A stretch of 63,533 nucleotides of DNA, from positions 1 through 63,533 of the forward strand of contig NZ_WSTC01000034.1 of assembly GCF_009789195.1 (NCBI RefSeq). The letters run 5' to 3'. The notes under the pieces are model-generated. The model was not told where the DNA came from, did not search any database, and was given only the letters and a program-made list of their open reading frames with translations. The translations under genes were made by a program, and so were the position numbers. Below are positions 39,677 to 49,129 of this stretch, one piece after another (positions within the stretch are counted from its first letter, which is position 1; each line of letters begins with the position of its first letter). This DNA comes from Paenibacillus sp. MMS18-CY102 (GTDB lineage Bacteria; Bacillota; Bacilli; Paenibacillales; Paenibacillaceae).

Positions 39677-39716
39677 CTCCTCGAAAGTCAATTATTTTAC
39701 AAGGAGCCAATTGACG

Positions 39717-40067
39717 ATGATCAAACACATCCCTACACCCTATAGTTATTCATCAGCTGTTGTGGCAGGAGAGAATGTATTTTTAGGGTTGCACCGCGGA
39801 TTCGGCGAGACGTTTACTCAACAAATTCACGATACTTTCGAGCATCTTAAAAAGACGCTTTCGCAATGCAATATATCGCTGGAGCATGTCGTAAAGGTAA
39901 ATGTATACCTGAAACACATAGCCGACTTGCCTGAAATGGAAAAGGTTTTTTGCGATTATTTCGAAACAGATCGTTTTCCTGCGAGAATGACGACCACAAC
40001 CGCATTCATCGATTCCGATTGCCTGCTCATGATTGATGGAATTGCCTACAACCCAATCTCTCAATAA
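39717..40067 (+). CDS. RidA family (YjgF/YER057c/UK114) protein
   Basis: 116 residues. RidA enzymes hydrolyse reactive enamines and imines to keto acids; the subfamilies without the catalytic Arg have other roles. Here the C-terminal segment DRFPARMTTTTAFIDSDCLL carries the Arg in the position of the substrate-binding Arg, and VKVNVYLKHIADLPEMEKVF is typical. The final Glu of classical RidA is not seen (LLMIDGIAYNP). Start ATG 39717 has AAGGAGCC upstream. It lies just outside the AT-rich cluster and has intermediate base composition. Confidence 0.88.
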   Translation: MIKHIPTPYSYSSAVVAGENVFLGLHRGFGETFTQQIHDTFEHLKKTLSQCNISLEHVVKVNVYLKHIADLPEMEKVFCDYFETDRFPARMTTTTAFIDSDCLLMIDGIAYNPISQ

Positions 40068-40075
40068 TCCAAGCA

Positions 40076-40122
40076 CAAAAAAATGCCGGAGAGCAGCCTT
40101 GCGTTGCCCTCTCGGCATTTCC
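40076..40122. terminator. Terminator between RidA gene and alpha-galactosidase
   Basis: AAATGCCGGAGAG and CTCTCGGCATTT pair with one bulge. On the minus strand the stem is followed by TTTTTTTG, so it mainly terminates the leftward galactosidase gene; it can also end the rightward RidA transcript. Confidence 0.8.
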
Positions 40123-40180
40123 ATTCAACCTTATCAACCTGCATATGCCCACAATCGATCACACAGGCTGCAGCAACTCC

Positions 40181-42370
40181 TTATTCAGCAACGAATTGCA
40201 GCAAAATGCTCGCAAAGTCGTGATGGAAGAGCGGCACCGCAATTCCTGCATACATCAGCTCGTCGCCTCCGTACACACGGTCCGTGCCAACTAGCTGGTA
40301 ATTGAGTGATGGGTCTAATCCTTTGAGCTTGATTCGCCCGAATGGCGAGTGCGGCTCATTAAGCACTTGAACATAAACAGCCATAGCTTCGCGCTTGTTT
40401 TTGGAGACGGACATCCATGAGGACTGATTCCCTTCAAATGGGCTAAGCAAGCGATAGAAATCCCCGAATTGAACGAGTTCGCGAAGCGCTTTGTACATGA
40501 TGATCTGCTCCCTCACGATGCCCTTCTCTTCGTCCGTAAATTTGGTCAAATCCAACTCATAGCCAAAGTTGCCGGACATCGCGACATGGCCACGCGTCTC
40601 CAGTGACGTGATCCGCCCCACCTGATGGTTCGGCACTTCCGACACATGCGCGCCCATCGCGCTAATCGGATAAACAATGCTTGTGCCGTATTGGATACGG
40701 AGGCGAGAAACCGCGTCGGTGTTGTCGCTCGTCCACGTTTGCGGCATGTAATAAAGCATGCCGGGATCGAATCGCCCGCCGCCGCCAGAGCAGCTTTCGA
40801 ACAAAATGTTCGTGAACGCAGACGTGATTGACTCAAGCACATTGTACAAGCCAAGCATATAACGATGCGCCGTCTCGCGTTGGCGATCTGCTGGCAATAG
40901 CGCCGAACCAATCTCCGTCATGTTGCGGTTCATATCCCATTTGACATACGTTATCGGTGCGCTCCTCAGCACATCAGATACGGTGTCAATCAAATATTGC
41001 TGTACATCTTCACGGCTAAGGTCCAATACAAGCTGATTCCGCCCCTGCGTACGGTAACGCCCCGGCACATGCAGGCACCAGTCTGGATTGTTGCGATATA
41101 GCTCGCTATCCGGCGAAATCATTTCCGGCTCAAACCAAAGCCCGAAATGCATGCCTAGCTTATTAACGCGGCTCACTACATCCTTCAAACCGCCCGGAAG
41201 CTTACGCTCATCCACAAACCAGTCGCCAAGCGAGCTATTATCGCTGTTGCGTCGGCCGAACCAGCCGTCATCCAATACGAACAGCTCCATGCCTAGTTCA
41301 CTGCCAACCTCTGCGATCGCTTCCAGCTTGTCTGCGTCAAAGTTGAAGTAGGTCGCTTCCCAGTTATTCACAAGCACCGGGCGCACCGAGTCACGGAACG
41401 TTCCACGGCACAAGCGCGTGCGGTACAATTCATGATAAATGCGGGACATGCCGCCAAGGCCGTCTGGCGAGTAGACGAGCACCGCCTCCGGCGCTTGAAA
41501 CACTTCGCCCGCCTCCAGTTTCCAGCCGAAATCGAATGGATTAATGCCCATGAATAGGCGTGCTGTTCGGAACTGGTCGACTTCAACGCCGCCAATAAAG
41601 TTGCCGGAATACACGAAATTTACGCCATATGCATCCCCATAGTCTTCGGTTGCTCCGTGTTCAAGCATCGCTACGAACGGATTTTGCATATGACTGCTGG
41701 AGCCACGGCGGCTTTCAATGGATTGCATGCCTGGACGCAGGGACCGGCGGAACACATCGCGTTCACGCGCCCAAGAACCCGATAGATGAAGCATGTCATA
41801 ACGGTCGTGCTGGAAATCAACACTCATCGACAGAACTCGTTTCAACGTTACTGTCTCCACCCCTTCGTTAAGAAACGATACCGAGCGGGTAATGGCGTCC
41901 AGCTCATTGAACACTGTATACGTCAGCATAACAGCTAAACCCGACAGGCTGTCCCGTAGCGTAACGCGAAGCGTATCCGCTTCCGAATCCGCCTCCGCAT
42001 AAGTGGCCGGCAGCCCTTCAAGTGACGGCTTTCCTTGTACGATTTCATGCGATTCATAACGAAGATCTGTTACTGTCGAGCCGTTCGCATACTGCACTTC
42101 GAATGCTGGCGTGCGATAATCCGAATTCCCATAGCTTGGATACTCATGCGGCATCGTGTCGAACGAAATTTCATGCCGCTCCGGCAATGGGTTTGGCGAG
42201 AACGACGCTCTCTCTTGGCGGCTGGCCAGCGTGTGCAACTGATTGCCGCGAATGCGGCGGCCCCAATATAAATGGGAAGGATATCTTCCCTCAATAAGTT
42301 CGAATGCGTAGCTTGTAGAGCTAGATTGCAGATGGAAGAGCTGTCTGGCAGCATCGTATTGAATGGTCAC
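40181..42370 (-). CDS. Alpha-galactosidase, GH36 family
   Basis: 729 residues, the usual size of GH36 (AgaN/RafA/MelA-like) enzymes that hydrolyse alpha-1,6-galactosides such as melibiose and raffinose. Catalytic features: ITYVKWDMNRNMTE holds the nucleophile Asp, and MPQTWTSDNTDAVSRLRIQY the acid/base Asp; LFESCSGGGGRFDPGML and FVLDDGWFGRRNSDNSSLGD are family blocks. There is no signal peptide, so it acts in the cytoplasm. No transporter or regulator gene is adjacent. Ends at a strong terminator. Confidence 0.95.
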   Translation of the reverse strand: MTIQYDAARQLFHLQSSSTSYAFELIEGRYPSHLYWGRRIRGNQLHTLASRQERASFSPNPLPERHEISFDTMPHEYPSYGNSDYRTPAFEVQYANGSTVTDLRYESHEIVQGKPSLEGLPATYAEADSEADTLRVTLRDSLSGLAVMLTYTVFNELDAITRSVSFLNEGVETVTLKRVLSMSVDFQHDRYDMLHLSGSWARERDVFRRSLRPGMQSIESRRGSSSHMQNPFVAMLEHGATEDYGDAYGVNFVYSGNFIGGVEVDQFRTARLFMGINPFDFGWKLEAGEVFQAPEAVLVYSPDGLGGMSRIYHELYRTRLCRGTFRDSVRPVLVNNWEATYFNFDADKLEAIAEVGSELGMELFVLDDGWFGRRNSDNSSLGDWFVDERKLPGGLKDVVSRVNKLGMHFGLWFEPEMISPDSELYRNNPDWCLHVPGRYRTQGRNQLVLDLSREDVQQYLIDTVSDVLRSAPITYVKWDMNRNMTEIGSALLPADRQRETAHRYMLGLYNVLESITSAFTNILFESCSGGGGRFDPGMLYYMPQTWTSDNTDAVSRLRIQYGTSIVYPISAMGAHVSEVPNHQVGRITSLETRGHVAMSGNFGYELDLTKFTDEEKGIVREQIIMYKALRELVQFGDFYRLLSPFEGNQSSWMSVSKNKREAMAVYVQVLNEPHSPFGRIKLKGLDPSLNYQLVGTDRVYGGDELMYAGIAVPLFHHDFASILLQFVAE

Positions 42371-42427
42371 GCCTGTATCCCCATTTCATCCTAATGTAGT
42401 GATGCTCTCACACTATTGTGAATCCAC

Positions 42428-42467
42428 ATAAAAAAAGAATGCGCATAATGAGTTCATTATGGCATTC
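42428..42467 (-). terminator. Terminator after the MinJ-like gene
   Basis: On the minus strand GAATGCCATAATGA...TCATTATGCGCATTC forms a stem with one bulge, then TTTTTTTATG. Confidence 0.8.
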
Positions 42468-42532
42468 CAGCATCCGTTTGAGTATGGAGGTTTTCGAGTT
42501 ATATATGGACAAATGTAGCGCAGTCAACTCTG

Positions 42533-44023
42533 TCACTTATGGCGCGAGCGACGGGAAGGCGTGCGAGGCTCAAGTTGTTCGCCCTTCAATATTGTGATTT
42601 CTTCGCCAGGCTCTTCCCCTGCCAGGAGAACCGCCACCTCATCAACCGTTCCCTTCGGCAAATCGCCTGATCCTGCCGGGAGCGCGAGGGCAGCCGCTTG
42701 CTCCATCGCCGCCGCCCCTGCCTGCGAAGCACTGTACGCTGATTCACGGCGGTTCGCTGCACGCCCACGCAGGAAGAGTTCAAACAACGAGCCTGGTGAT
42801 GGCTCTGCATAATATTCGGCATGGTCATCTGGCGCCAGAATAACGCCCAACTGGTGATGCTCCCCTGCGTATCGTGCCCGTTGGACGAAACGCTGCTGCC
42901 CATCCCGATTCAGCACCTCTAGCTTACAAAATGCCGAATTTCGGTGCAGTGCATCATACAGCTGTTCCTTGGTCCGAACGCGCATGCCATTTACTTTATG
43001 CAGCATCTCTCCACTCTGCAGCCCCATCAGCGCAGCTGGCGTTCCCGGAACGACGCCGAGCACCATCAGGCCGCGCTCGTCATGGACAAAAATCGGCGTC
43101 GCTTCGGTTTCCTTCCGATTGCTTAGCCATATTAGCAACTCATGGAGCACAAGCGCTCCGAACGCCGCCACGGGCAATAAAGCAGGCAGCCACGCAGCTG
43201 CAAGCGCAAGCAGTACAACCGCGATGCTGTACCACAATAGCGATTTTGCCGCATGGCGTGCCTTATGCTCTGGCAACTGCGAACGCGTCCACTCTGTGAA
43301 GCCGATCACCATCGGTACCGCTGCAAATGACCAGCCCAGAGTCCCAGTTCCTGCTGAATCACCAGATAGCCAAGGCAACAACGGTGTCCACGGCAGTTGT
43401 ACGCCACCTTCACTTGTCGGCACCAACAACAGCAACGGCACCGCCCAGTAACCTTGCATCCGGTAAGCGCCAATCAGCTTGCCGCGCTTGCCTTCCATGA
43501 ATAGCGGCGTTGCAAATTTAGAACCTTGCCGCCGAACGAGAAGCGCCTCTGCACCATGCAACAGCGCTACGAGCAGCAAAACAGCCGGGATATCGATTGC
43601 CGCCAGCGAAGCAGCCATATCCCCTAGCCAATCGCTGCGGCCTTCCAATTGGATAAACAGGTTCAACCATTGCAGCAATCCTAACACGCCTGCCGCATAA
43701 GCGAAGCATAAATACCGAACACGGATAAGGGCAAGCACGCCTGCCGTCCCCCATAGCCATAGCGCCGCTTCCGTCGTTAAAGATGCACCAATGAGGATAG
43801 ACAATCCAGATAAAATAACTCCCGCTACCAAGCCCGCTACGATTGTTCTAACGAGCAGCAGCGGCCATGCATGCAACCGAACATGGAACAACCGGCGTTC
43901 CATTGCCGTCCCGCGTATATAAATAAGGGCAATTAATAATAAGGCAATATAATAAAACGGCTGTGCAAGCGCATGAAGCACACCGTCTCCAATTAATCGC
44001 AGCCACTCCATCGCTGCATTCAA
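42533..44023 (-). CDS. minJ: MinJ-like PDZ membrane protein
   Basis: Multi-pass membrane protein of about 496 residues with a C-terminal PDZ domain (GLMVLGVVPGTPAALMGLQS and LHKVNGMRVRTKEQLYDAL). Position right after ctpB in the ftsE-ftsX-ctpB locus equals Bacillus minJ (yvjD), which links DivIVA to MinD for division-site selection; sequence support is the same layout of about eight N-terminal TM helices then PDZ. The C-terminal 90 residues are Ala/Glu-rich and unordered. Start TTG 44023 has GGAGGAG 8 bases upstream; ATG 44011 is the alternative. Confidence 0.75.
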   Translation of the reverse strand: MNAAMEWLRLIGDGVLHALAQPFYYIALLLIALIYIRGTAMERRLFHVRLHAWPLLLVRTIVAGLVAGVILSGLSILIGASLTTEAALWLWGTAGVLALIRVRYLCFAYAAGVLGLLQWLNLFIQLEGRSDWLGDMAASLAAIDIPAVLLLVALLHGAEALLVRRQGSKFATPLFMEGKRGKLIGAYRMQGYWAVPLLLLVPTSEGGVQLPWTPLLPWLSGDSAGTGTLGWSFAAVPMVIGFTEWTRSQLPEHKARHAAKSLLWYSIAVVLLALAAAWLPALLPVAAFGALVLHELLIWLSNRKETEATPIFVHDERGLMVLGVVPGTPAALMGLQSGEMLHKVNGMRVRTKEQLYDALHRNSAFCKLEVLNRDGQQRFVQRARYAGEHHQLGVILAPDDHAEYYAEPSPGSLFELFLRGRAANRRESAYSASQAGAAAMEQAAALALPAGSGDLPKGTVDEVAVLLAGEEPGEEITILKGEQLEPRTPSRRSRHK

Positions 44024-44189
44024 ACGATCATCTCCTCCGGGTGGATTTACTCTGTCAACCGAATAAAGAACGCTCCGCACAAATAGACAGAGCCGACCTT
44101 TACTAAATTCGACATTTGTAACGATATTCCTGCACTATGCCGTTCGGCAGCCATTAGCCGCATTTTGGCATTTCCCCTCATCATGAACA

Positions 44190-44222
44190 AACGAAAAGGG
44201 ACGCTCAACGCGAGCGCCCCTC
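44190..44222 (-). terminator. Terminator after ctpB
   Basis: On the minus strand GGGGCGCTC-GCGTT-GAGCGTCCC then TTTTCGTTT. It lies 145 bases after the ctpB stop and before the MinJ-like gene, so the two may be transcribed separately. Confidence 0.7.
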
Positions 44223-44283
44223 CCCCTAATTCTATAGCCAACGGCATGCCGGCGTTTTGTCGTTGCCCCAAATGCAGCAGCAG

Positions 44284-44383
44284 CACTAGCCCACTACTGC
44301 CACGCTAGCTTGCTGCCTTTACACTAGCCCGCCGCCTTCATACCAGCTTGCTGTCCTTACACTAGCTAGCTCGCTGCCTTATT
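44284..44383. repeat. 38-base tandem repeat at the ctpB 3' end
   Basis: Two full copies (44284-44321 and 44322-44359) and a partial third (from 44360) share CACTAGCCC...CCAGCTTGCTG-CCTTA-type sequence with about 75-80% identity by eye. The third copy overlaps the ctpB stop codon at 44366, so the repeat arose from or extends into the gene's 3' end. Confidence 0.7.
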
Positions 44384-45829
44384 CAGCTTCTGCTGAACAA
44401 CGTCCAGCGCCTTGTTCAGCTGCACATCATGCTTCGCGTCGCGAATCCACGCCACAATTGCCTTCTCGATCGCGTCCGCTGTTGCGTTATTCACAACCCC
44501 GTCCACCGGCAAGCTCGAAGCTTGCTGGAACTGGCGAACCGCTTGATCGGTTGCCGCGCTGAAGTAGCCGTCGCTTCGGTCCACCTTGTAGCCGAGCGCC
44601 TTCAGCATCAGCTGTAAGCTGCGGACATCGTCACCAAGCTGATCCTTGCGCAGCTCAGAAGAGCGAGACAGGCGCGCTGCCTTGTATACGGCAGGCGGAG
44701 AAATTTCAATCGTAGGCGAGATGCCTTTCTGATGCACCCACGTACCGCCCGGCGTAAGCCACTTGGCGATCGTCATTTTGACCATGCTGCCATCACCGAG
44801 CGTTTTGTCATAGCTCACCTGAACCGTCCCTTTGCCGAACGTCTTCGTGCCCACCAGCACCGCTCCAGCCGACTCTTGCAATGCGCCTGCGAGAATTTCC
44901 GATGCGCTTGCGCTGCCTTCGTTCGTAAGTACGGCAATCGGATACGTGCGGCCCTCTCCTTTGGAAACCGTCTTCTCCCGTTTGCCGGTCCGGTCCTCTA
45001 CCTGAACAAGCGTTTTGCCCTTCGCAACAAATGGCTCAACGACCGAGAGTACAACGGGAAGCACGCCGCCCGGGTTATTGCGTACATCGATGACGAGCCC
45101 CTTCATCCCTTGGCTCTCCAGCTTCTCCAGCTCTTGTGCAAAACGTTCGCCTGTATTCATCGAGAACTGGCGAATTTCAATGAGGCCGACGTTGCCATTC
45201 TTCATCGAGGCATACACCGTCTCTACATCAATATCGTCGCGGACAAGCTCCAGCCGAATTGGCTTTAACGTGCCGGAACGCTGGATTTCGAGCTTGGCTT
45301 TCGTGCCTCTTGGCCCACGAATCTTCGCCACTGCATCATTTAGCTGCAGCCCCTCCAGCTTGTCTCCGTTGACCGAGAGGAGGACATCCTTCGGCTGCAT
45401 GCCCGCACGTTCTGCCGGAGACCCTTTTATCGCTGAGATTACAACTACTTTGCCATTCTCAAGCGTAACTTCTGCACCGATGCCCGAGAACGAGCCGTCA
45501 ATCGATTCCGAGAAATGCTTCGCCGTATCCTTCTCCATATAGACGGAGTAAGGGTCGCCAAGCGATGTCATCATGCCGGCAATGGCGCCGTTGACGACCT
45601 CCTCGCGATCGACTTCTTTGTAATATTTGTTTTCAATCAAGTTCATCACCGCACCAAGCTTTGCTTCTTCCTTGCCACTGAGCCCCTCATCAGCAGCCGG
45701 CTCGCCTCCAGCTGGTACGCCATTTAACCGTTTCGCAACCCAGCTCTCCGTCACCACTAACGTCCCAAGCACGGATATCACCATAGTAAAAGCCACAAAC
45801 ACCGCTACGGTACGCAATTTGAAATGCAT
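44366..45829 (-). CDS. ctpB: Carboxy-terminal processing protease CtpB (S41 peptidase)
   Basis: 487 residues: N-terminal signal or TM segment (VAVFVAFTMVISVLGTLVV), PDZ domain (VVISAIKGSPAERAGMQPKD), S41 protease core with catalytic Ser in TNEGSASASEILAGAL and Lys in VGTKTFGKGTVQVS, and a C-terminal peptidoglycan-binding domain (LQLMLKALGYKVDRSDGYFS). In Bacillus CtpB cleaves SpoIVFA to trigger sigma-K activation during sporulation; it is also common in division loci. ATG 45829 has AAGGTGG upstream; the open frame beyond is untranslated. It lies between the M23 peptidase and MinJ-like genes. Confidence 0.92.
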   Translation of the reverse strand: MHFKLRTVAVFVAFTMVISVLGTLVVTESWVAKRLNGVPAGGEPAADEGLSGKEEAKLGAVMNLIENKYYKEVDREEVVNGAIAGMMTSLGDPYSVYMEKDTAKHFSESIDGSFSGIGAEVTLENGKVVVISAIKGSPAERAGMQPKDVLLSVNGDKLEGLQLNDAVAKIRGPRGTKAKLEIQRSGTLKPIRLELVRDDIDVETVYASMKNGNVGLIEIRQFSMNTGERFAQELEKLESQGMKGLVIDVRNNPGGVLPVVLSVVEPFVAKGKTLVQVEDRTGKREKTVSKGEGRTYPIAVLTNEGSASASEILAGALQESAGAVLVGTKTFGKGTVQVSYDKTLGDGSMVKMTIAKWLTPGGTWVHQKGISPTIEISPPAVYKAARLSRSSELRKDQLGDDVRSLQLMLKALGYKVDRSDGYFSAATDQAVRQFQQASSLPVDGVVNNATADAIEKAIVAWIRDAKHDVQLNKALDVVQQKLNKAAS

Positions 45830-45958
45830 GTCGTCACCACCTTGTCTTTCCATCTCCATTGTTCGGAACCATCCCTTAAGAACGCCCCGTTTCATCACAA
45901 CTAGTAGTATATGACAAGCCTTTCCGTTTTATTTGGCAAATTCTCAGATATAAGGAAA

Positions 45959-45978
45959 GGAGCCACTCGCGTGACTCC
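45959..45978 (-). terminator. Terminator after the M23 peptidase gene
   Basis: On the minus strand GGAGTCAC-GCGA-GTGGCTCC then TTTCCTT: a short GC-rich stem 35 bases past the stop. Confidence 0.65.
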
Positions 45979-46012
45979 ATTCCAAGACTACTATAATCAA
46001 TCAATGATTGCA

Positions 46013-47239
46013 TTATTTCAAATAACCCGTTGGGTCCTTCGGCGTGCCGTTCACGCGCACCTCAAAGTGCAGATGGTTTCCTGTGGAGTTGCCGGTCGAG
46101 CCGACCTCGGCGATTTTCTCGCCCCGCTTCACATTCTCGCCCACTCTCACCTTAATGCCGCCTGTCCGAATATGGCCATATAGCGTCCACAAGCCGTTGC
46201 CATGGTCCAAGATAACCGTGTTGCCATAACCGCTTGTCCAGCCTGCCGTAATGACAACGCCCGATTCAGCCGCATAGATGTTGGTACCCGCAGGAGCCGC
46301 CATATCAAGACCCGCATGAAGCTTCTTCGTATGATAAATCGGATGAATACGATAGCCAAAGCCAGAGCTTAAGCGATAAGAATCCTTCAGCGGAACGCCA
46401 AGCTTGCCTCCTGTGTAGAACACCGTTTGTTTCTTCTGCGCTTCGCGCTTCTTGCGCTCCAGATCAGCCGTCTTCTTCGCGAGGTCGATCAACAGCTGCT
46501 CCTGCTCCTCGCTAATATCCTCAAGCTCTTCCATCTGTTGTTTGTATTGCGCAATCATCGCTTCCTTGTTCTTCTCTTTCACAACAAGTACGCTTTGGTA
46601 TGCGCCAAGCTTCTCATACATTCCCTTTACATCCTTGAGGTTCTGCTCAACCTCTGCTTTCGCCTTCTGGATGAGCGCCTTGTCCTTCTTGTGCTCCTCG
46701 AGAATGTTCTTGTCCTGGTTCACAATCGATTGAAGCGCATCGAACCGGTCGATAAAATCAGTGAAGCTCGTCGAGCTCATAAGAACGTCCAGATAGGACA
46801 CCGTGCCGTTCTGGTACATAATCCGAATGCGCGATTGGAGCATCCGGTCGCGATCCTTCACGCGTTCCTCTGCCGCTTCCAGCCGCTCGCCTGTAGCCAT
46901 CAGGTCATCCTCAGTCTGATTGATTTGCTGCTGCACGCCATTCATTTGTTGACCGATATCATCCATCTGTTTCTCAAGCTCTTGTACCGATGTTGCTGCC
47001 TCATTCTTCAGCGCGAGCACTTCCTTGCTCTGCTGTTCTGCCGACTTGCGTGCGCTCGCCGCATCACTTGCCTGCTGCCTGATTTTGGCCAATTGCTTAT
47101 TAATCTCGCTCACCTTAGAGGATGCCTCAATCTCCGGCGCTTGGGAACCAGCTTGCCAAGCGGTAGCAGCCATCAGCAGTACCGTCAGTGCCACTATCGT
47201 CTTCTTCCACGTTCCATGCCTCTTCACGTTCTCGTTCAC
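46013..47239 (-). CDS. Murein hydrolase activator/M23 peptidase with coiled coil (EnvC-like)
   Basis: 408 residues: signal peptide (KKTIVALTVLLMAATAWQAG), long coiled coil (about 35-265, e.g. MDDIGQQMNGVQQQINQTED), then an M23 LytM domain with zinc-site motifs KLHAGLDMAAPAG (His-x-x-x-Asp) and LWTLYGHIR (His-x-His-type). Its gene begins one base after ftsX, so it is likely the FtsEX-controlled cell-wall hydrolase or activator, as with EnvC in E. coli or CwlO in Bacillus. All three metal ligands appear present, so it could itself cleave peptidoglycan. Confidence 0.92.
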   Translation of the reverse strand: MNENVKRHGTWKKTIVALTVLLMAATAWQAGSQAPEIEASSKVSEINKQLAKIRQQASDAASARKSAEQQSKEVLALKNEAATSVQELEKQMDDIGQQMNGVQQQINQTEDDLMATGERLEAAEERVKDRDRMLQSRIRIMYQNGTVSYLDVLMSSTSFTDFIDRFDALQSIVNQDKNILEEHKKDKALIQKAKAEVEQNLKDVKGMYEKLGAYQSVLVVKEKNKEAMIAQYKQQMEELEDISEEQEQLLIDLAKKTADLERKKREAQKKQTVFYTGGKLGVPLKDSYRLSSGFGYRIHPIYHTKKLHAGLDMAAPAGTNIYAAESGVVITAGWTSGYGNTVILDHGNGLWTLYGHIRTGGIKVRVGENVKRGEKIAEVGSTGNSTGNHLHFEVRVNGTPKDPTGYLK

Positions 47240-48157
47240 CTACACTTTCAAATACTTACGTACTGAAATGGTGCTGCCCCAAACGCCGATCAGCGTTCCA
47301 AGCCCTACGATGACGACTGTCAGCAAAAACACGACATCATGGAATTTCACTAGCGTAATCATGGATAGCACGAGATCGAATTGGCTGCTTTGTGAAATTT
47401 TCCAATAGCCATACAATAACGCCCCTAGCGTCAGAACAGAGGCCCCAAATCCGATAACGGCACCTTCTATGAAAAATGGCCATCGGATAAATCCGTTTGT
47501 CGCACCGACCAGCTTCATGATGCCGATTTCGCGCCTGCGGTGGATAATCGTCATTTTGATCGTATTGGATATGAGGAACATTGCTGTAACAGCCAAACCA
47601 ATAACGACGATGAAACCAAAGGTTCGAAGCGCTGATGTAATTTTAAATATTTTCTCAACGGTCCCTTGGCCGTATTTGACGTTCGCAATGGGCTTCACCT
47701 GGCTTGCATTGTTGATCGCTTTAATCTGGTTCGCGACTGTTGCAATCGTCTGCGGCTCAAACACTTCAACTGTGAAGGAGTCCGGCAGCGGATTATTCGT
47801 CTTATCAAACCCTTCTAGCAGGTACTTCCCGTCTTCCCCTAAGCTCTTGCGAAGATTCTCAAGCCCCTGGTCTTTGGACACGAACACGATGCTCTTCACG
47901 TCAGGCATGTTGCCAATATCATTGTTAAGCTTATCGATTGCTGCTTGCTCCGTTTCGAGCTGCAAGAACACCCGAATTTGCACCTGGCTTTCTACTTGGT
48001 CCGCAAAATGGCTAACATTAAGGGACAGCAGCAAAAACACGCCGAGGATGAAAAGCGAGATAAAAATCGAAGCGACCGAAGCAAACGACATCCAGCCGTT
48101 GCGCGCAACGTTCTTGACCCCTTCCCGCAAATGTCTTAACAGGGTCCTAATTTTCAT
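47240..48157 (-). CDS. ftsX: Cell division protein FtsX
   Basis: 305-residue ABC-type permease with four TM segments: ASVASIFISLFILGVFLLLS at the start, a large extracellular loop (QVQIRVFLQLETEQAAIDKL ... VTNQIKAINNASQV) that contacts the hydrolase, then three C-terminal helices (GFIVVIGLAVTAMFLISNTI; IEGAVIGFGASVLTLGALLY; VVFLLTVVIVGLGTLIGVWG). RRREIGIMKLVGATNGFIRW is the FtsX hallmark. ATG 48157 has GAGGGGAG upstream and overlaps ftsE by 11 bases. Confidence 0.95.
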   Translation of the reverse strand: MKIRTLLRHLREGVKNVARNGWMSFASVASIFISLFILGVFLLLSLNVSHFADQVESQVQIRVFLQLETEQAAIDKLNNDIGNMPDVKSIVFVSKDQGLENLRKSLGEDGKYLLEGFDKTNNPLPDSFTVEVFEPQTIATVANQIKAINNASQVKPIANVKYGQGTVEKIFKITSALRTFGFIVVIGLAVTAMFLISNTIKMTIIHRRREIGIMKLVGATNGFIRWPFFIEGAVIGFGASVLTLGALLYGYWKISQSSQFDLVLSMITLVKFHDVVFLLTVVIVGLGTLIGVWGSTISVRKYLKV

Positions 48158-48833
48158 AACCGTACTCCCCTCTTGCTTCATCGCGCACGATTGTACCGTT
48201 CTCAATGGCGATGACGCGTTTGCGAAGCGAGTTTACGATCTCGCGGTTATGCGTGGCCATAATGATCGTCGCACCTCGAAAATTAATTTCTTCAAGCAGA
48301 TTCATAATGCCCCACGAGGTTTCAGGGTCCAAGTTGCCCGTCGGCTCATCCGCAACGATGACGGAAGGATTATTAATAATTGCACGGGCAATCGCTACAC
48401 GCTGCTGCTCGCCACCTGACAGCTGGGACGGCAAGCTGTTATGTTTGCCTTTTAGCCCGACCATCTCAATCACTTCCATCGTCCGCTTGCGCATATGGCG
48501 GCGGGGCGCCTCGATTACCTCCATCGCGAAGGCGATGTTCTCGAAGACAGTCATTTTGGGAAGCAGCCTGAAATCTTGAAAAATAACGCCGATGTTACGA
48601 CGCACATACGGGATTTTGCGAGGCTTCAGCTTGCCGATATTAAAGCCATTCACCGAGATTTGCCCTTTGGTCGGAACTTCCTCCCGATAGATCAGCTTCA
48701 TAAACGTAGATTTGCCTGCGCCGGACGGGCCGACGAGGTATACAAAGTCATTGCGGTCTATTTGAACCGATACGCCGCGAAGCGCGTGCGTGCCGTCTGC
48801 ATACGTCTTCCATATATCCTGCATTTCAATCAC
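48147..48833 (-). CDS. ftsE: Cell division ATP-binding protein FtsE
   Basis: 228 residues. Walker [21 protein letters not shown], the FtsE-specific region [20 protein letters not shown], signature [15 protein letters not shown], Walker [14 protein letters not shown] and H-loop MATHN. FtsE powers FtsX and so controls the neighbouring wall hydrolase at division or elongation. It is the first gene of the leftward locus; the 296 bases upstream (48834-49129) are a divergent gap with no clear promoter found. Confidence 0.96.
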   Translation of the reverse strand: MIEMQDIWKTYADGTHALRGVSVQIDRNDFVYLVGPSGAGKSTFMKLIYREEVPTKGQISVNGFNIGKLKPRKIPYVRRNIGVIFQDFRLLPKMTVFENIAFAMEVIEAPRRHMRKRTMEVIEMVGLKGKHNSLPSQLSGGEQQRVAIARAIINNPSVIVADEPTGNLDPETSWGIMNLLEEINFRGATIIMATHNREIVNSLRKRVIAIENGTIVRDEARGEYGYEN

Positions 48834-49129
48834 GTTATCACATCCTGTAAGTAGTCAGCACAACTATTTCGACAGGAAGAAGCGAAATCCTCTATAAAAC
48901 CGTCCTTTTCCACCTTTTTTAACAATTCTAATGCAAATGCCATTCGACAAAATCACATTAAAATAATGGTCGAATTTGGAATTAGAATGATTGTTCATAT
49001 GTAGAGGGCTTTCCCACATGTACGATTGCGGGCTTTAGGAAAACTTTAACTGAAACTGGGCTGCAGCACCGTAACTTCCGGGTTTGTCCAAGCGTTATTA
49101 AGTTCAACTAAGGAATGGGAGGAATGATC

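Larger units (their letters stand above)
39213..39716. other. AT-rich divergent gap between cluster and RidA gene
   Basis: About 500 bases without a gene. It contains the leftward cluster promoter (39244-39272), the palindrome TTAACATGTTAA (39614-39625 region) and the rightward promoter of the RidA gene. The rest is very AT-rich and shows no open frame of note. Confidence 0.6.

Noticed and set aside
44047-44286. 79-residue leftward frame in the minJ-ctpB gap
   Set aside because: Overlaps the MinJ-like start and the ctpB terminator; no ribosome site and mixed composition.
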